Of a stretch of 64,000 nucleotides of DNA, positions 23,601 to 37,030 are shown piece after piece (the stretch's first letter is position 1; each line of letters starts with the position of its first letter). The DNA comes from Symsagittifera roscoffensis (taxonomy: Eukaryota; Xenacoelomorpha; Acoela; Convolutidae), in the NCBI RefSeq assembly GCF_963678635.1, contig NC_087071.1, positions 6,649,624 through 6,713,623 on the forward strand, in the 5' to 3' direction. A program made the position numbers and the translations under genes. The notes below the pieces were generated by a model. The model ran no database searches and was not told the DNA's origin. It worked only from the letters and a program-made list of their open reading frames with translations.

Positions 23601-24760
23601 CCATACAGAATCTAAGTACTCCGGTTTCTAACAATATGATGAAAAAAATCAAAGATTGCAAGCAGGTCTTGATTGCTCTAGTTTTTTAACCTCTTTCATA
23701 GAAAAGAAACTGAATACAACTCCAAAACTTTGATGACCATAAATGTTTTCTTTTTTTTAAGTAAGAAAAAAAACAAATTGCAAGTGTCACAGGCCAGAGA
23801 CTGAATTACCAGAAAAGTCATTTTAATTTCTTTTTTTTTGCTAATTTAGATTCAGATGGTTTCCTTGAGCAGGTTCAACAACCATACAGAATCTAAGTAC
23901 TCCGGTTTCTAACAATATGATGAAAAAAATCAAAGATTGCAAGCAGGTCTTGATTGCTCTAGTTTTTAAACTCTTTCATAGAAAAGAAACTGAATACAAC
24001 TCCACAACTTAGATGACCACAACTGTTTTCTTTTTTTAAGTAAGAAAAAAAAACAAATTGCAAGTGTCACAGGCCAGAGACTAAATTACCAGAAAAGTCA
24101 TTTTAATTTCTTTTTTTTTTGCTAATTTAGATTCAGATGGTTTCCTTGAGCAGGTTCAACAACCATACAGAATCTAAGTACTCCGGTTTCTAACAATATG
24201 ATGAAAAAAATCAAAGATTGCAAGCAGGTCTTGATTGCTCTAGTTTTTAAACTCTTTCATAGAAAAGAAACTGAATACAATTCCACAATTTAGATGACCA
24301 CAACTGTTTTCTTTTTTTAAGTAAGAAAAAAAAAACAAATTGCAAGTGTCACAGGCCAGAGACTAAATTATTTGAAGAAATCATTTTAATTTGTTTTTTT
24401 TGCTAATTTAGATTCAGATGGTTTCCTTGAGCAGGTTCGAAACTCATACAGAACCTAAGTATTCCAGTTTCAAATAATACGATGAAAAAAAAACAATGAG
24501 ATCAAGCAGGTCATGATTGATCTAGTTTTTTAACCTCTTTTATAGAAAAGAAACTGAATACAACTCCAAAACTTAGATGATCACAACTGTTTTCTTTTTG
24601 TAAGTAAGAAAAAAAAACAAATTGCAGGTGTCACAGGCCAGAGACTGAATTACCAAAAAAGTCACTTCAATTTGTTTTTTTTTGCTAAATTAGATTCAGA
24701 TGGTTTCCTTACAGAATCTAAGTATACATACAGAATCTAAGTATTCCGCTTTCTAACAAT
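17700..24760. repeat. Higher-order repeat zone in the satellite
   Basis: Marker variants recur together: CAATGAGAGCAAGCAGGTCA at about 17730, 20265, 21400 and 22245; the CTTACAGAATCTAAGTATAC type at about 17945, 18505 (variant), 20480, 22457, 23030 and 24710; GCAGGTTCGAAACTCATACA at about 18229, 20770, 22750 and 24433. The spacings are about 2541, 1980 and 1683 bp (near 9, 7 and 6 monomers). Blocks 20.2-21.0 and 22.2-23.0 kb are nearly identical in order. Confidence 0.75.
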
Positions 24761-27700
24761 ACGATGAAAAAAAATCAAAGATTGCAAGCAGGTCTTGATT
24801 GATCTAGTTTTTTAACCTATTTCATAGAAAAGAAACTGAATACAACTCCAAAACTTTGATGACCATAAATGTTTTCTTTTTTTTTAAGTAAAAAAAAAAC
24901 AAATTGCAAGTGTCACAGGCCAGAGACTGAATTACCAGAAAAGTCATTTTAATTTCTTTTTTTTTTGCTAATTTAGATTCAGATGGTTTCCTTGAGCAGG
25001 TTCAACAACCATACAGAATCTAAGAATTCCGGTTTCTAACAATATGATGAAAAAAATCAAAGATTGCAAGCAGGTCTTGATTGCTCTAGTTTTTAAACTC
25101 TTTCATAGAAAAGAAACTGAATACAACTCCACAACTTAGATGACCACAACTGTTTTCTTTTTTTAAGTAAGAAAAAAAAAACAAATTGCAAGTGTCACAG
25201 GCCAGAGACTAAATTACCAGAAAAGTCATTTTAATTTCTTTTTTTTTGCTAATTTAGATTCAGATGGTTTCCTTGAGCAGGTTCAACAACCATACAGAAT
25301 CTAAGTACTCCGGTTTCTAACAATATGATGAAAAAAATCAAAGATTGCAAGCAGGTCTTGATTGCTCTAGTTTTTAAACTCTTTCATAGAAAAGAAACTG
25401 AATACAATTCCACAACTTAGATGACCACAACTGTTTTCTTTTTTTAAGTAAGAAAAAAAACAAATTGCAAGTGTCACAGGCCAGAGACTAAATTATTTGA
25501 AGAAATCATTTTAATTTGTTTTTTTTTGCTAATTTAGATTCAGATGGTTTCCTTGAGCAGGTTCAACAAAGATAAAGTATCTAAGTATTCCGGTTTCTAA
25601 CAATACGATGAAAAAATTCAAAGATTGCAAGCAGGTCTTGATTGATCTAGTTTTTTAACCTCTTTCATTGAAAAGAAACTGAATACAACTCCACAACTTA
25701 GATGACCACAACTGTTTTCTTTTTTTTTAAGTAAGAAAAAAAAACAAATTGCAATTGTCAAAGGCCAGAGACTGAATTATCAAAAAATTCATTTTAATTT
25801 GTTTTTTTTTTGCTAATTTAGGTTCAGATGGCTTCCTTGAGCAGGTTCAACAATCATACAGAATCAAAGTATTCCGGTTTCTAATAGTACGATGAAAAAA
25901 ACAAATATTGCAAGCAGGTCCTGATTGACCTAGTTTTTTAACCTCTTTCATAGAAAAGAAACTGAAAACAATTCCAAAACTTAGATGACCACAACTGTTT
26001 TTTTTTGCCTAAGTTGGAAAAAAAAACAAAGTGCAAGTCTCACAGGCCAGAGACTGAACTACCGAAAAACCTCATTTTAATTTTTTTTTGCTAATTTAGA
26101 TTCAGATGGTTTCCTTGAGAAGGTTCAACAATCATACAGAATCAAAGTATTCCGGTTTCTAATAGTACGATGAAAAAAAACAAATATTGCAAGCAGGTCC
26201 TGATTGACCTAGTTTTTTAACCTCTTTCATAGAAAAGAAACTGAAAACAATTCCAAAACTTAGATGACCACAACTGTTTTTTTTTGCTTAAGTTGGAAAA
26301 AAAACAAATTGCAAGTCTCAAAGGCCAGAGACTGAATTACCGAAAAACCTCTTTTTAATTTTTTTTGCTAATTTAGATTCAGATGGTTTCCTTGAGAAGG
26401 TTCAACAATCATACAGAATCAAAGTATTCCGGTTTCTAAAAGTACGATGAAAAAAACAAATATTGCAAGCAGGTCTTGATTGACCTAGTTTTTTAACCTC
26501 TTTCGTAGAAAAGAAACTGAATACAACTCCCAAACTTAGATGACTACAACTGTTTTTTTTGTTCTAGTAGGAAAAAGACAAATTGCAAGTCTCACAAGCC
26601 AGAGACTGAAATAACAAAAAATGTTATTTTGAATTTTTTTGCTTGTTTAGATTCAGATGGTTTCCTTGAGCAGTTTCATACCAATCATACAGAATCATAC
26701 ATATCTAAGTATTCCGGTTTCTAATAAAACGATGAAAAAAAACAAAGATTGCAAGCAGGTCTTGATTGATCTAGTTTTTTACTCTCTTTCATAGAAAAAA
26801 AAACAGAGTACAACTCCAAAACTTAGACGACGTCAACTGTTTTCTTTTTTTTTAAGAAAGAAAAAATATAAATTGCAAGTGTCACAGGCCAGAGACTGAA
26901 TTACCAAAAAAGTCATTTCAATTTTTTTTGCTAATTTAGATTCAGATGGTTTCCTTGAGCAGGTTCAACAACCATACAGAATCTAAGTATTCCGCTTTCT
27001 AACAATACGATGGAAAAAAAATCAAAGGTTGCAAGCAGGTCTTGATTGATCTAGTTTTTTAACCTCTTTCATAGAAAAGAAACTGAATAAAACTCCAAAA
27101 CTTAGATGAACACAACTGTTTTCTTTTTTTAAGTAAGAAAAAAAATTTAATTGCAAGTGTCACAGGCCAGAGACTGAATTACCAAAAAAGTCATTTCAAT
27201 TTTTTTTTGCTAATTTAGATTCAGATGGTTTCCTTGAGCAGGTTCAACAATCATACAGAATCTAAGTATTCCGGTTTCTAATAATACGATGAAAAAAAAC
27301 AATGAATGCAAGCAGGTCATGATTGATCTAGTTTTTTAACCTCTCTCATAGAAAAAAACCGAAAACAATTCCAAAATTTAGATGACCACAACTGTTTTTT
27401 TTTGTTTAAATAAGAAAAAAAAATAAATTGCAAGTCTCAAAGGCCAAAGACTGAATTACCGAAAAAAGTCATTTTAATTTTTTTTGCTAATTTAGATTCA
27501 GATGGTTTACTTGAGAAGGTTCAACAATCATACAGAATCTAAGTATTCCGGTTTCTAATACTACGATGAAAAAAAAACAAAGATTGCAAGCAGGTCTTGA
27601 TTGATCTCGTTTTTCAACTTCTTTCATAGAAAAGAAACTGAATGCAATTCCAAAACTTAGATGACGACACCTGGTTTTTTTGTTTAAGTAGGAAAAAAAA

Positions 27701-29925
27701 CAAAGTGCAAGTCTCACAGGCCAGAGACTGAACTACCAAAAATGGCATTTCGATTTTCTTGCTAATTTAGATTCAGATGGTTTCCTTGAGAAGGTTCAAC
27801 AATCATATAGAAACTAAGTGTTCCGGTTTCTAATAGTACGATGAAAAAAACAAAGATTGCAAGCAGGTCTTGTTTGACCTAGTTTTTTAATTTCTTTTGC
27901 AGAAAAGAAACTGAATACAACTCCAAAACTTAAATGACTAAGACTGTTTTTTTTTTGTTTTAGGCCAGAGACTGAATTACCAAAAAAAAAACATTTTGAA
28001 TTTTTTTAAATTTAGATTCAGATGGTTTCCTTGAGCAGTTTCAACAATCATACAGAATTTTAGTACTCCGGTTTCTAATATTACGAGAAAAAAAAACGAA
28101 GATTGCAAGCAGGTCTTCATTGGTCTAGTTTTTTAACCTCTTTGATGGAAAAGAAACTGAATACAACTCCAAAACTTAGATGACCAAGACTGTTTTTTTT
28201 TGTTTTAGTAGGGAAAAAAAACAAAGTGCAAGTCTCACAGGCCAGAGACTGAACTACCAAAAAATGTCATTTCGACTTTTTTTTGCTAACTTAGATTCAG
28301 ACGGTTTACTTGAGCAGTTTTATCCAATCATACAGAATCTAAGTATTCCGATTTCTAATAAAACGATGAAACAAAAACGAAGATTGCAAGCAGGTGTTGA
28401 TTGATCTAGTTTTTTAACCTCTTTGATAGAAAAGAAACTGAATACAACTCCAAAACTTAGATGACCACAACTGTTTTTTTGTTCTAGTAGGAAAAAAACA
28501 AAGTGCAAGTCGCACAGGCCAGAGACTGAACTACCAAAAAAATGTCATTTAGATTTTTTTGCTAATTTAGATTCAGATGGTTTCCTTGAAGGTACAACAA
28601 TCATACAGAATCTAAGTATTCCGGTTTCTAATAGTACGATGAAAAAAACAAAGATTGCATCAGGTCTTGATTGAATTAGTTTTTTAACCTCTTTCGCAGA
28701 AAAGAAACTGAATACAACTCCAAAACTTAGCTGAGCACAACTGTTTTTTTTTGTTCTAGTAGAAAAAAACAAATTGCGAGTCTCACAAGCCAGAGTCTGA
28801 ATTCACAAAAAATGTTATTTTGATTTTTTTGCTTATTTAGATTCAGATGGTTTCCTTGAGCAGTTTCATCCAATCATACAGAATCTAAGTATTCCGATTT
28901 CTAATAATACGATGAAAAAAAAACGAAGATTGCAAGCAGGTCTTGATTGATCTAATTTTTTAACCTCTTTCATAGAAAAGAAACTGAATACAACTCCAAC
29001 ACGTAGTTGACCACAACGTTTTTTTTTTGTTTTAGTAGGACAAAAAATAAATTGCATGTCTCACAGGCCAGAGACTGAATTACCAAAAAAAAAACATTTT
29101 GAATTTTTTTTTAATTTAAATTCAGATGGTTTCCTTGAGCAGTTTCGACAATCATACAGAATCTTAGTACTCCGGTTTCTAATTTTACGATGAAAAAAAG
29201 AACGGAGATTGCAAGCAGGTCTTGATTGGTCTAGTTTTTTAACCTCCTTGATAGAAAAGAAACCGAATACAACTCCAAAACTTAGATGACCAAGACTGTT
29301 TTTTTTTTGTTTTAGTAGGGAAAAAAACAAAGTGCAAGTCTCACAGGCCAGAAACTGATCTATCAAAAAATGTCATTTCGACTTTTTTTTGCTAACTTAG
29401 ATTCAGACGGTTTACTTGAGCAGTTTTATCCAATCATACAGAATCTAAGTATTCCGGTTCCTAATAAAACGATGAAATAAAAACGAAGATTGCAAGCAGG
29501 TCTTGATTGATCTAATTTTTTAACCTCTTTCATGGAAAAGAAACTGAATACAACTCCAACACGTAGTTGACCACAACGGTTTTTTTGTTTTAGTAGGAAA
29601 AAAAATAAATTGCATGTCTCACAGGCCAGAGACTGAATTACCAAAAAAAAACATTTTGATTTTTTTTTTAATTTAAATTCAGATGGTTTCCTTGAGCAGT
29701 TTCGATAATCATACAGAACCTTAGTACTCCGGTTTCTAATATTACGATGAAAAAAAGAACGAAGATTGCAAGCAGGTCTTGATTGGCCTAGTTTTTTGAC
29801 CTCTTTGATAGAAAAAAAACCGAATACAACTCCAAAACTTAGATGACCAAGACTGTTTTTTTTTGTTTTAGTAGGGAAAAAAACAAAGTGCAAGTCTCAA
29901 AGGCCAGAAACTGATCTATCAAAAA

Positions 29926-31041
29926 ATGTCATTTCGACTTTTTTTTGCTAACTTAGATTCAGACGGTTTACTTGAGCAGTTTTATCTAATCATACAGAAT
30001 CTAAGTATTCCGGTTTCTAATAAAACGATGAAACAAAAACGAAGATTGCAAGCAGGTCTTTATTGATCTAGTTTTTTAACCTCTTTCATAGAAAAGAAAC
30101 TGAATACAACTCCAAAACTTAGATGACCACAACTGTTTTTTTTTTTAAGTAAGAAAAAAAAACAAATTGCAAGTGTCACAGGCAAGAGACTGAATTACCA
30201 AAAAAGTCATTTTAATTTCTTTTTTTTTGCTAATTTAAACTCAGATGGTTTACTTGAGAAGGTTCAACAATCATACAGAATCTAAGAATTCCGCTTTCTA
30301 ATAATACGATTAAAAAAACGAAGATTGCAAGCAAGTCTTGATTGATCTAGATTTCAACCGCTTTCATAGAAAAGAAACTGAATACAATTCCAAAACTTAG
30401 ATGACCACAGCTGTTTTTTTTTTGCTTAAGTTGGAAAAAAAAACAAAGTGCAAGTCTCACAGGCCAGAGACTGAACTACCAAAAAATGTCATTTCGACTT
30501 TTTTTTGCTAACTTAGATTCAGACGGTTTACTTGAGCAGTTTTATCTAATCATACAGAATCTAAGTATTCCGGTTTCTAATAAAACGATGAAACAAAAAC
30601 GAAGATTGCAAGCAGGTCTTTATTGATCTAGTTTTTTAACCTCTTTCATAGAAAAGAAACTGAATACAACTCCAAAACTTAGATGACCACAACTGTTTTT
30701 TTTTTTTAAGTAAGAAAAAAAAACAAATTGCAAGTGTCACAGGCAAGAGACTGAATTACCAAAAAAGTCATTTTAATTTCTTTTTTTTTGCTAATTTAAA
30801 CTCAGATGGTTTACTTGAGAAGGTTCAACAATCATACAGAATCTAAGAATTCCGCTTTCTAATAATACGATTAAAAAAACGAAGATTGCAAGCAAGTCTT
30901 GATTGATCTAGATTTCAACCGCTTTCATAGAAAAGAAACTGAATACAATTCCAAAACTTAGATGACCACAGCTGTTTTTTTTTTGCTTAAGTTGGAAAAA
31001 AAAACAAAGTGCAAGTCTCACAGGCCAGAGACTGAACTACC
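29926..31041. repeat. Two near-identical 560-bp dimers inside the satellite
   Basis: 29926-30485 and 30486-31041 match almost base for base, including the rare markers GATTCAGACGGTTTACTTGA, GATGAAACAAAAACGAAG and AGCAAGTCTTGATTGATCTAG. The differences I see are in homopolymer length. This is the most recent-looking duplication in the array. Confidence 0.8.
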
Positions 31042-34000
31042 AAAAAAATTTCAATTCAATTTTTTCGCTAATTTAGATTCAGATGGTTTCCTTGAGAAGG
31101 TTCAACAATCATACAGAATCAAAGTATTCCGGTTTCTATTAATACGATGAAAAAAAAACAAAGATTGCAAGCAGGTCTTGATTGATCTAGTTTTTTACTC
31201 TCTTTCATAGAAAAAAAAACTGAGTACAACTCCAAAACTTAGACGACCACAACTGTTTTCTTTTTTTTAGTAAGAAAAAATATAAATTGCAAGTGTCACA
31301 GGCCAGAGACTGAATTACCAAAAAAGTCATTTCAATTTTTTTTTGCTTATTTAGATTCAGATGGTTTCCTTGAGCAGGTTCAACAACCATACAGAATCCA
31401 AGTATTCCGATTTCTAACAATACGATGAAAAAAAAATCAAAGATTGCAAGCAGGTCTTGATTGATCTAGTTTTTTAACTTCTTTCATAGAAAAGAAACTG
31501 AATACAACTCCAAAACTTAGATGACCACAACTGTTTTCTTTTTTAAGTAAGAAAAAAAACAAATTGCAAGTGTCACAGGCAAGAGACTGAATTACCAAAA
31601 AAGTCATTTTAATTTCTTTTTTTTGCTAATTTAAATTCAGATGGTTTACTTGAGAAGGTTCAACAATCATACAGAATCTAAGAATTCCGGTTTCTAATAA
31701 TACGATTAAAAAAACGAAGATTGCAAGCAAGTGTTGATTGATCTCGATTTCAACCGCTATCATAGAAAAGAAACTGAATACAATTCCAAAACTTAGATGA
31801 CCACAGCTGTTTTTTTTTGCTTAAGTTGGAAAAAAAAACAAAGTGCAAGTCTCAAAGGCCAGAGACTGAACTACCAAAAAAATTTCAATTCAATTTTTTC
31901 GCTAATTTAGATTCAGATGGTTTCCTTGAGAAGGTTCAACAATCATACAGAATCAAAGTATTCCGGTTTCTATTAATACGATGGAAAAAAAAACAAAGAT
32001 TGCAAGCAGGTCTTGATTGATCTAGTTTTTTACTCTCTTTCAAAGAAAAAAAAACTGAGTACAACTCCAAAACTTAGACGACCACAACTGTTTTCTTTTT
32101 TTTAGTAAGAAAAAATATAAATTGCATGTGTCACAGGCCAGAGACTGAACTACCAAAAAAGTCATTTCAATTTTTTTTGCTTATTTAGATTCAGATGGTT
32201 TCCTTGAGCAGGTTCAACAACCATACAGAATCTAAGTATTCCGCTTTCTAACAATACGATGAAAAAAAAATCAAGGATTGCAAGCAGGTCTTGATTGATC
32301 TAGTTTTTTAACCTCTTTCATAGAAAAGAAACTGAATACAACTCCAAAATTTAGATGACCAAGACTGTTTTTTTTTGTTCTAGTAGGGAAAAAAACGAAA
32401 TGCAAGTCTCACAGGCCAGAGACTGAATTACCAAAAAATGTCATTTTAAATTTTTTTGATTTAGATTCAGATGGTTTCCTTGAGAAGGTTCAACAACCAT
32501 ACAGAATCTAAGTATTCCGCTTTCTAACAATACGATGAAAAAAAAATCAAGGATTGCAAGCAGGTCTTGATTGATCTAGTTTTTTAACCTCTTTCATAGA
32601 AAAGAAACTGAATACAACTCCAAAACTTAGATGACCAAGACTGTTTTTTTTTTGTTCTAGTAGGGAAAAAAACAAAGTGCAAGTGTCACAGGCCAGAGAC
32701 TGAACTACCAAAAATAGCATTTCGATTTTTTTGCTAATTTAGATTCAGATGGTTTCCTTGAGAAGGTTCAACAATCATAAAGAATCTAAGTATTCCGGTT
32801 TCCAATAGTACGATGAAAAAAACAAAGAATGCAAGCAAGTCTTGTTTGATCTAGTTTTTTAACCTCTTTCGCAGAAAAGAAACTGAATACAACTCCAAAA
32901 CTTAAATGACCAAGACAGTTTTTTTGTTTTAGGCCAGAGACTGAATTACCAAAAAAAAAACATTTGAGTTTTTTTTTAATTTAGATTCACATGGTTTCCT
33001 TGAGCAGTTTCAATAATCATACAGAACCTTAGTACTCCGGTTTCTAATATTACGAGAAAAAAAAACGAAGATTGCAAGCAGGTCTTCATTGGTCTAGTTT
33101 TTTAACGTCTTTGATAGAAAAGAAACTGAATACAACTCCAAAACTTAGATGACCACAACTGTTTTCTTTTTTTAAGTAAGAAAAAAAAACAAATTGCATG
33201 GGTGTCACAGGCAAGAGACTGAATTACCAAAAAAGTCATTTTAATTTCTTTTTTTTTTGCTAATTTAAATTCAGATGGTTTCCTTGAGCAGGTTCAACAA
33301 TCATACAGAATCTAAGTATTCCTGTTTCTAATAATACGATGAAAAAAAAACAATGAATGCAAGCAGGTCATGATTGATCTAGTTTTTTAACCTCTCTCAT
33401 AGAAAAAAAAACGAAAACAAGTCCAAAATTTAGATGACCACAACTGTTTTTTTTTTGTTTAAATAAGAAACAAAAAACAAATTGCAAGTCTCAAAGGCCA
33501 AAGACCGAATTACCGAAAAAAAAGTCATTTTAATTTTTTTTGCTAATTTAGATTCAGATGGTTTACTTGAAGGTTCAACAATCATACAAAATCTAAGTAT
33601 TCCGGTTTCTAATTCTACGATGAAAAAAAACAAAGGTTGCAAGCAGGTCTTGATTGATCTCGTTTTTCAATATCTTTCATAGAAAAGAAACTGAATACAA
33701 TTCCAAAACTTACATGACCACAACTGTTTTTTTTGTTTAAGTAGGAAAAAAAACAAAGTGCAAGTCTCACAGGCCAGAGACTGAACTACCGAAAAACCTC
33801 ATTTTAATTTTTTTTTGCTAATTTAGATTCAGATGGTTTCCTTGAGAAGGTTCAACAATCATAAAGAATCTAAGTATTCCGGTTTCCAATAGTACGATGA
33901 AAAAAACAAAGAATGCAAGCAAGTCTTGTTTGACCTAGTTTTTTAACCTCTTTCGCAGAAAAGAAACTGAATACAACTCCAAAACTTAAATGACCAAGAC

Positions 34001-35451
34001 TGTTTTTTTTGTTTTAGGCCAGAGACTGAATTACCAAAAAAAAACATTTGAGTTTTTTTTTAATTTAGATTCACATGGTTTCCTTGAGCAGTTTCGATAA
34101 TCATACAGAACCTTAGTACTCCGGTTTCTAATATTACGAGAAAAAAAAACGAAGATTGCAAGCAGGTCTTCATTGGTCTAGTTTTTTAACCTCTTTGATA
34201 GAAAAGAAACTGAATACAACTCCAAAACTTAGATGACCAAGACTGTTTTTTTTTGTTTTAGTAGGGAAAAAAAAACAAAGTGCAAGTCTCACAGGCCAGT
34301 GACTGAACTACCAAAAAATGTCATTTCGACTTTTTTTTTGCTAACTTAGATTCAGACGGTTTACTTGAGCAGTTTTATCCAATCATACAGAATCTAAGTA
34401 TTCCGGTTTCTAATAAAACGATGAAACAAAAACGAAGATTGCAAGCAGGTCTTGATTGATCTAGTTTCTTAACCTCTTTCATAGAAAAGAAACTGAATAC
34501 AACTCCAAAACTTAGATGATCACACTGTTATTTTTTGTTCTAGTAGGAAAAAACAAATTGGAAGTCTCACAAGCCAGAGACTGATTTAACAAAAAATGTT
34601 ATTTTAAATTTTTTTTGCTTATTTAGATTCAGATGGTTTCCTTGAGCAGTTTCATCCAATCATACAGAATCTAAGTATTCCGATTTCTAATAATACGATG
34701 AAAAAAAACGAAGATTGCAAGCAGGTCTTGATTGATCTAATTTTTTAACCTCTTTCATAGAAAAGAAACTGAATACAACTCCAACACGTAGTTGACCACA
34801 ACGGTTTTTTTTGTTTTAGAAGGAAAAAAATATAAATTGCAAGTGTCACAGGCCAGAGACTGAATTACCAAAAAAGTCATTTCACTTTTTTTTTAAATTT
34901 AGATTCAGATGGTTTCCTTGAGCAGTTTCAACAATCATACAGAATCTTAGTACTCCGGTTTCTAATATTACGATGAAAAAAAGAACGAAGATTGCAAGCA
35001 GGTCTTGATTGGTCTAGTTTTTTAACCTCTTTGATAGAAAAGAAACTGAATACAACTCCAAAACTTAGATGACCAAGACTGTTTTTTTTTTGTTTTAGTA
35101 GGGAAAAAAACAAAGTGCAAGTCTCACAGGCCAGAAACTGATCTATCAAAAAATGTCATTTCGTTTTTTTTTGCTAATTTAGATTCAGATGGTTTACTTG
35201 AGCAGTTTTATCCATTCATACAGAATCTAAGTATTCCGGTTTCTAATAAAAGGATGAAACAAAAACGAAGATTGCAAGCAGGTCTTGATTGATCTAGTTT
35301 TTTAACCTCTTTCATAGAAAAGAAACTGAATACAACTCAAAATTTGGCATAGCTCAAACAATACAATTCAAAAAAGTCTACACTTGTGAAGAAACTTAAA
35401 CTGCTACCAAGAAAAGTATAAATGTGAATTTCAAAGGTCTGTATTTTTGTT

Positions 35452-35829
35452 GAGACTGCTTTAGGGGATCAAATGAACCAATATTAGCACACAAAGCTCT
35501 GAAAGTTGAAAAAAATGTATTTTATTCTTTGGTCTGTGATATTTGCAATTTGTTTTCGTTTACCTACTCGAACTAAAAAATTAAATTGTTTTCAGATTAA
35601 TTGAGCTAACAAAATTTTGCTTAAAATTAAATAGGTTATACTCTTTTTGACGGCTAGATAACTTTGGTTTGATGCCTGATTTATTTGTGGAGAATTTGAA
35701 GATGTGTCAAATTGAGTCAGTTTCTTAACTATTTCGAAACAAATAGAGAGAAAAATTATTTGTCTTTTTTATATTTATTATTTTCTGGCATAATATTTAG
35801 CTGTTTGCAAGTTTGTTATTCAGAGCTGT
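35452..35829 (-). repeat. Satellite-bordering repeat, inverted copy of 11.39-11.78 kb
   Basis: Begins GACTGCTTTAGGGGATCAAA and ends TTATTCAGAGCTG, the reverse complement of the left-border repeat. It is followed directly by a lone satellite monomer. Short repeated pieces nearby (AAAAGTCTACACT at 35380 and 37170) show the border region is itself a mosaic. Confidence 0.8.
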
Positions 35830-36070
35830 TTAAATAAGAAAAAAAACACATTGCAGGTCTCAAAGGCCAGCGACAGAATTACCGAAAAAAAAGTCAATTT
35901 AAATTTTTTTGCTAATTTAGATTCAGATGGTTTACTTGAGAAGGTTCAACAATCATACAGAATCTAAGAATTCCGGTTTCTAATAATACGATAAAAAAAA
36001 CGAAGATTGCAAGCAAGTCTTGATTGATCTCGTTTTCAACCGCTTTCATAGAAAAGAAACTGAATACAGG
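35830..36070 (+). repeat. Single diverged satellite monomer outside the array
   Basis: Contains CATTGCAGGTCTCAAAGGCC, GATTCAGATGGTTTACTTGA and AAGATTGCAAGCAAGTCTTG and ends at CTGAATACAGGCC, in array order. It lies between inverted and direct pieces of the border repeat. Confidence 0.8.
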
Positions 36071-36074
36071 CCAA

Positions 36075-37025
36075 AAACGAAATTATGATTTTTTTTAAAT
36101 TTGAGAGCTTTGTGTGCTAATTTTGGTTCTTTTAATCCCCTAAAGCATTCTCGACAAACATACAGACCTTTGAAATTCACATTTTTCTTGGTTCGAAGAA
36201 TAACATCAAATATCCCGAGCCAGACAAATTTGATCTAGATTTTAGCCTGATTTTAGAATAGAACAAAAAGAGTTAGATCAAGCTGGACTAGCCTATGCAC
36301 CTTTTCTTTCTCAACTTCTTTTTATTCAAGTTTCTGTTTCGAGAAATTGATTAGTCATCATAAGAGTTTTTAAAGAGTCTGTATAACGACTCATGACTGT
36401 TCCTGAGTGAAATGTGTTTGATTTTTTCATCTTTTATACTTGAAAAGTCATCCAAGGTTTAACCATAAATTTTGAATATGTTCTTCAAAAGTAAAAATAT
36501 TGTAAGTCAGGTTCCTAGCTAATTTTTTCAAAACACATTGTATGTTTTGAGTTTTGTCTCCCGCTTTTTTTAATTTTGAGAGTTAAATATTTTTGTTCTA
36601 TTAAGAAGGTTAAACTCCAGATCAAGTTAAACTGCCTCGTGATTTTTGATTTTATTCTTCGAACCAGTCTTTTTTCTTCAAACCAGCCTTTTTATTTTAT
36701 TCTAATTTTCCATCCTATTGCATACGAAGACCGTAGGCTAGTCCAGCTTGATCTGTTTTTCCAGGCTGTTGCATTAAACATAGAGTACCTCTATACTGCG
36801 ATTTTTAAAGGACTACATATTTTTCCCGATAAGCCTCTACTTGTGAAAAAACTTTTGGCTGCAATTTCTTTTTTTACCCAATCTGTATCTCAAAACAAAA
36901 AAAAACACAATTAGCAAGAGCTTGAGAAAAAGTTAGTGTAAGAACATAAACTTTTCCAGATTTATTCAATTTTTCAGCCTAATTTATTTTGAAAAAAACC
37001 AATCCAAGCTCGACAAAAAAATTAC
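36075..37025 (+). repeat. Right-border repeat, direct copy of about 11.70-12.40 kb with an inverted inset
   Basis: 36090-36145 repeats 11705-11765 (TTTGAGAGCTTTGTGTGCTA) in direct orientation, and 36527-37025 repeats 11783-12400. Between them, 36185-36300 holds an inverted piece of the same repeat (TTCGAAGAATAACATC, TCAAGCTGGACTAGCCTA). A frame at 36576-36914 spans this repeat and is not matched by an intact frame in the left copy, so I do not call it a gene. Confidence 0.7.
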
Positions 37026-37030
37026 CACTT

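Larger units (their letters stand above)
12773..35338. repeat. Satellite array, about 278-bp monomer, about 80 copies
   Basis: The core GCAAGCAGGTCTTGATTGAT recurs at 12976, 13254, 13529, 13810, 14089 and on through the array, a spacing of 275-281 bp. Each monomer contains in order: AACCTCTTTCATAGAAAAGA, ACTTAGATGACCACAACTG, a T-run, an A-run, GTCTCACAGGCCAGAGACTG, GATTCAGATGGTTTCCTTGA and AATCTAAGTATTCCGGTTTC. Most length variation is in the poly-A and poly-T tracts. Minus-strand frames of up to 155 codons arise from the monomer and are not genes: 278 is not a multiple of 3, so frames cannot run through the array. Orientation is uniform throughout. Confidence 0.95.

Noticed and set aside
13744-35149. 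Many minus-strand frames of 60-155 codons with the recurrent peptide MKEVKKLDQSRPACN
   Set aside because: They come from the satellite monomer. The 278-bp period breaks the frame, starts are mostly non-ATG, and copies differ by homopolymer frame shifts.
36576-36914. 112-codon frame in the right border repeat
   Set aside because: The homologous left copy (11.83-12.3 kb) has no matching intact frame, so it is not conserved as protein.
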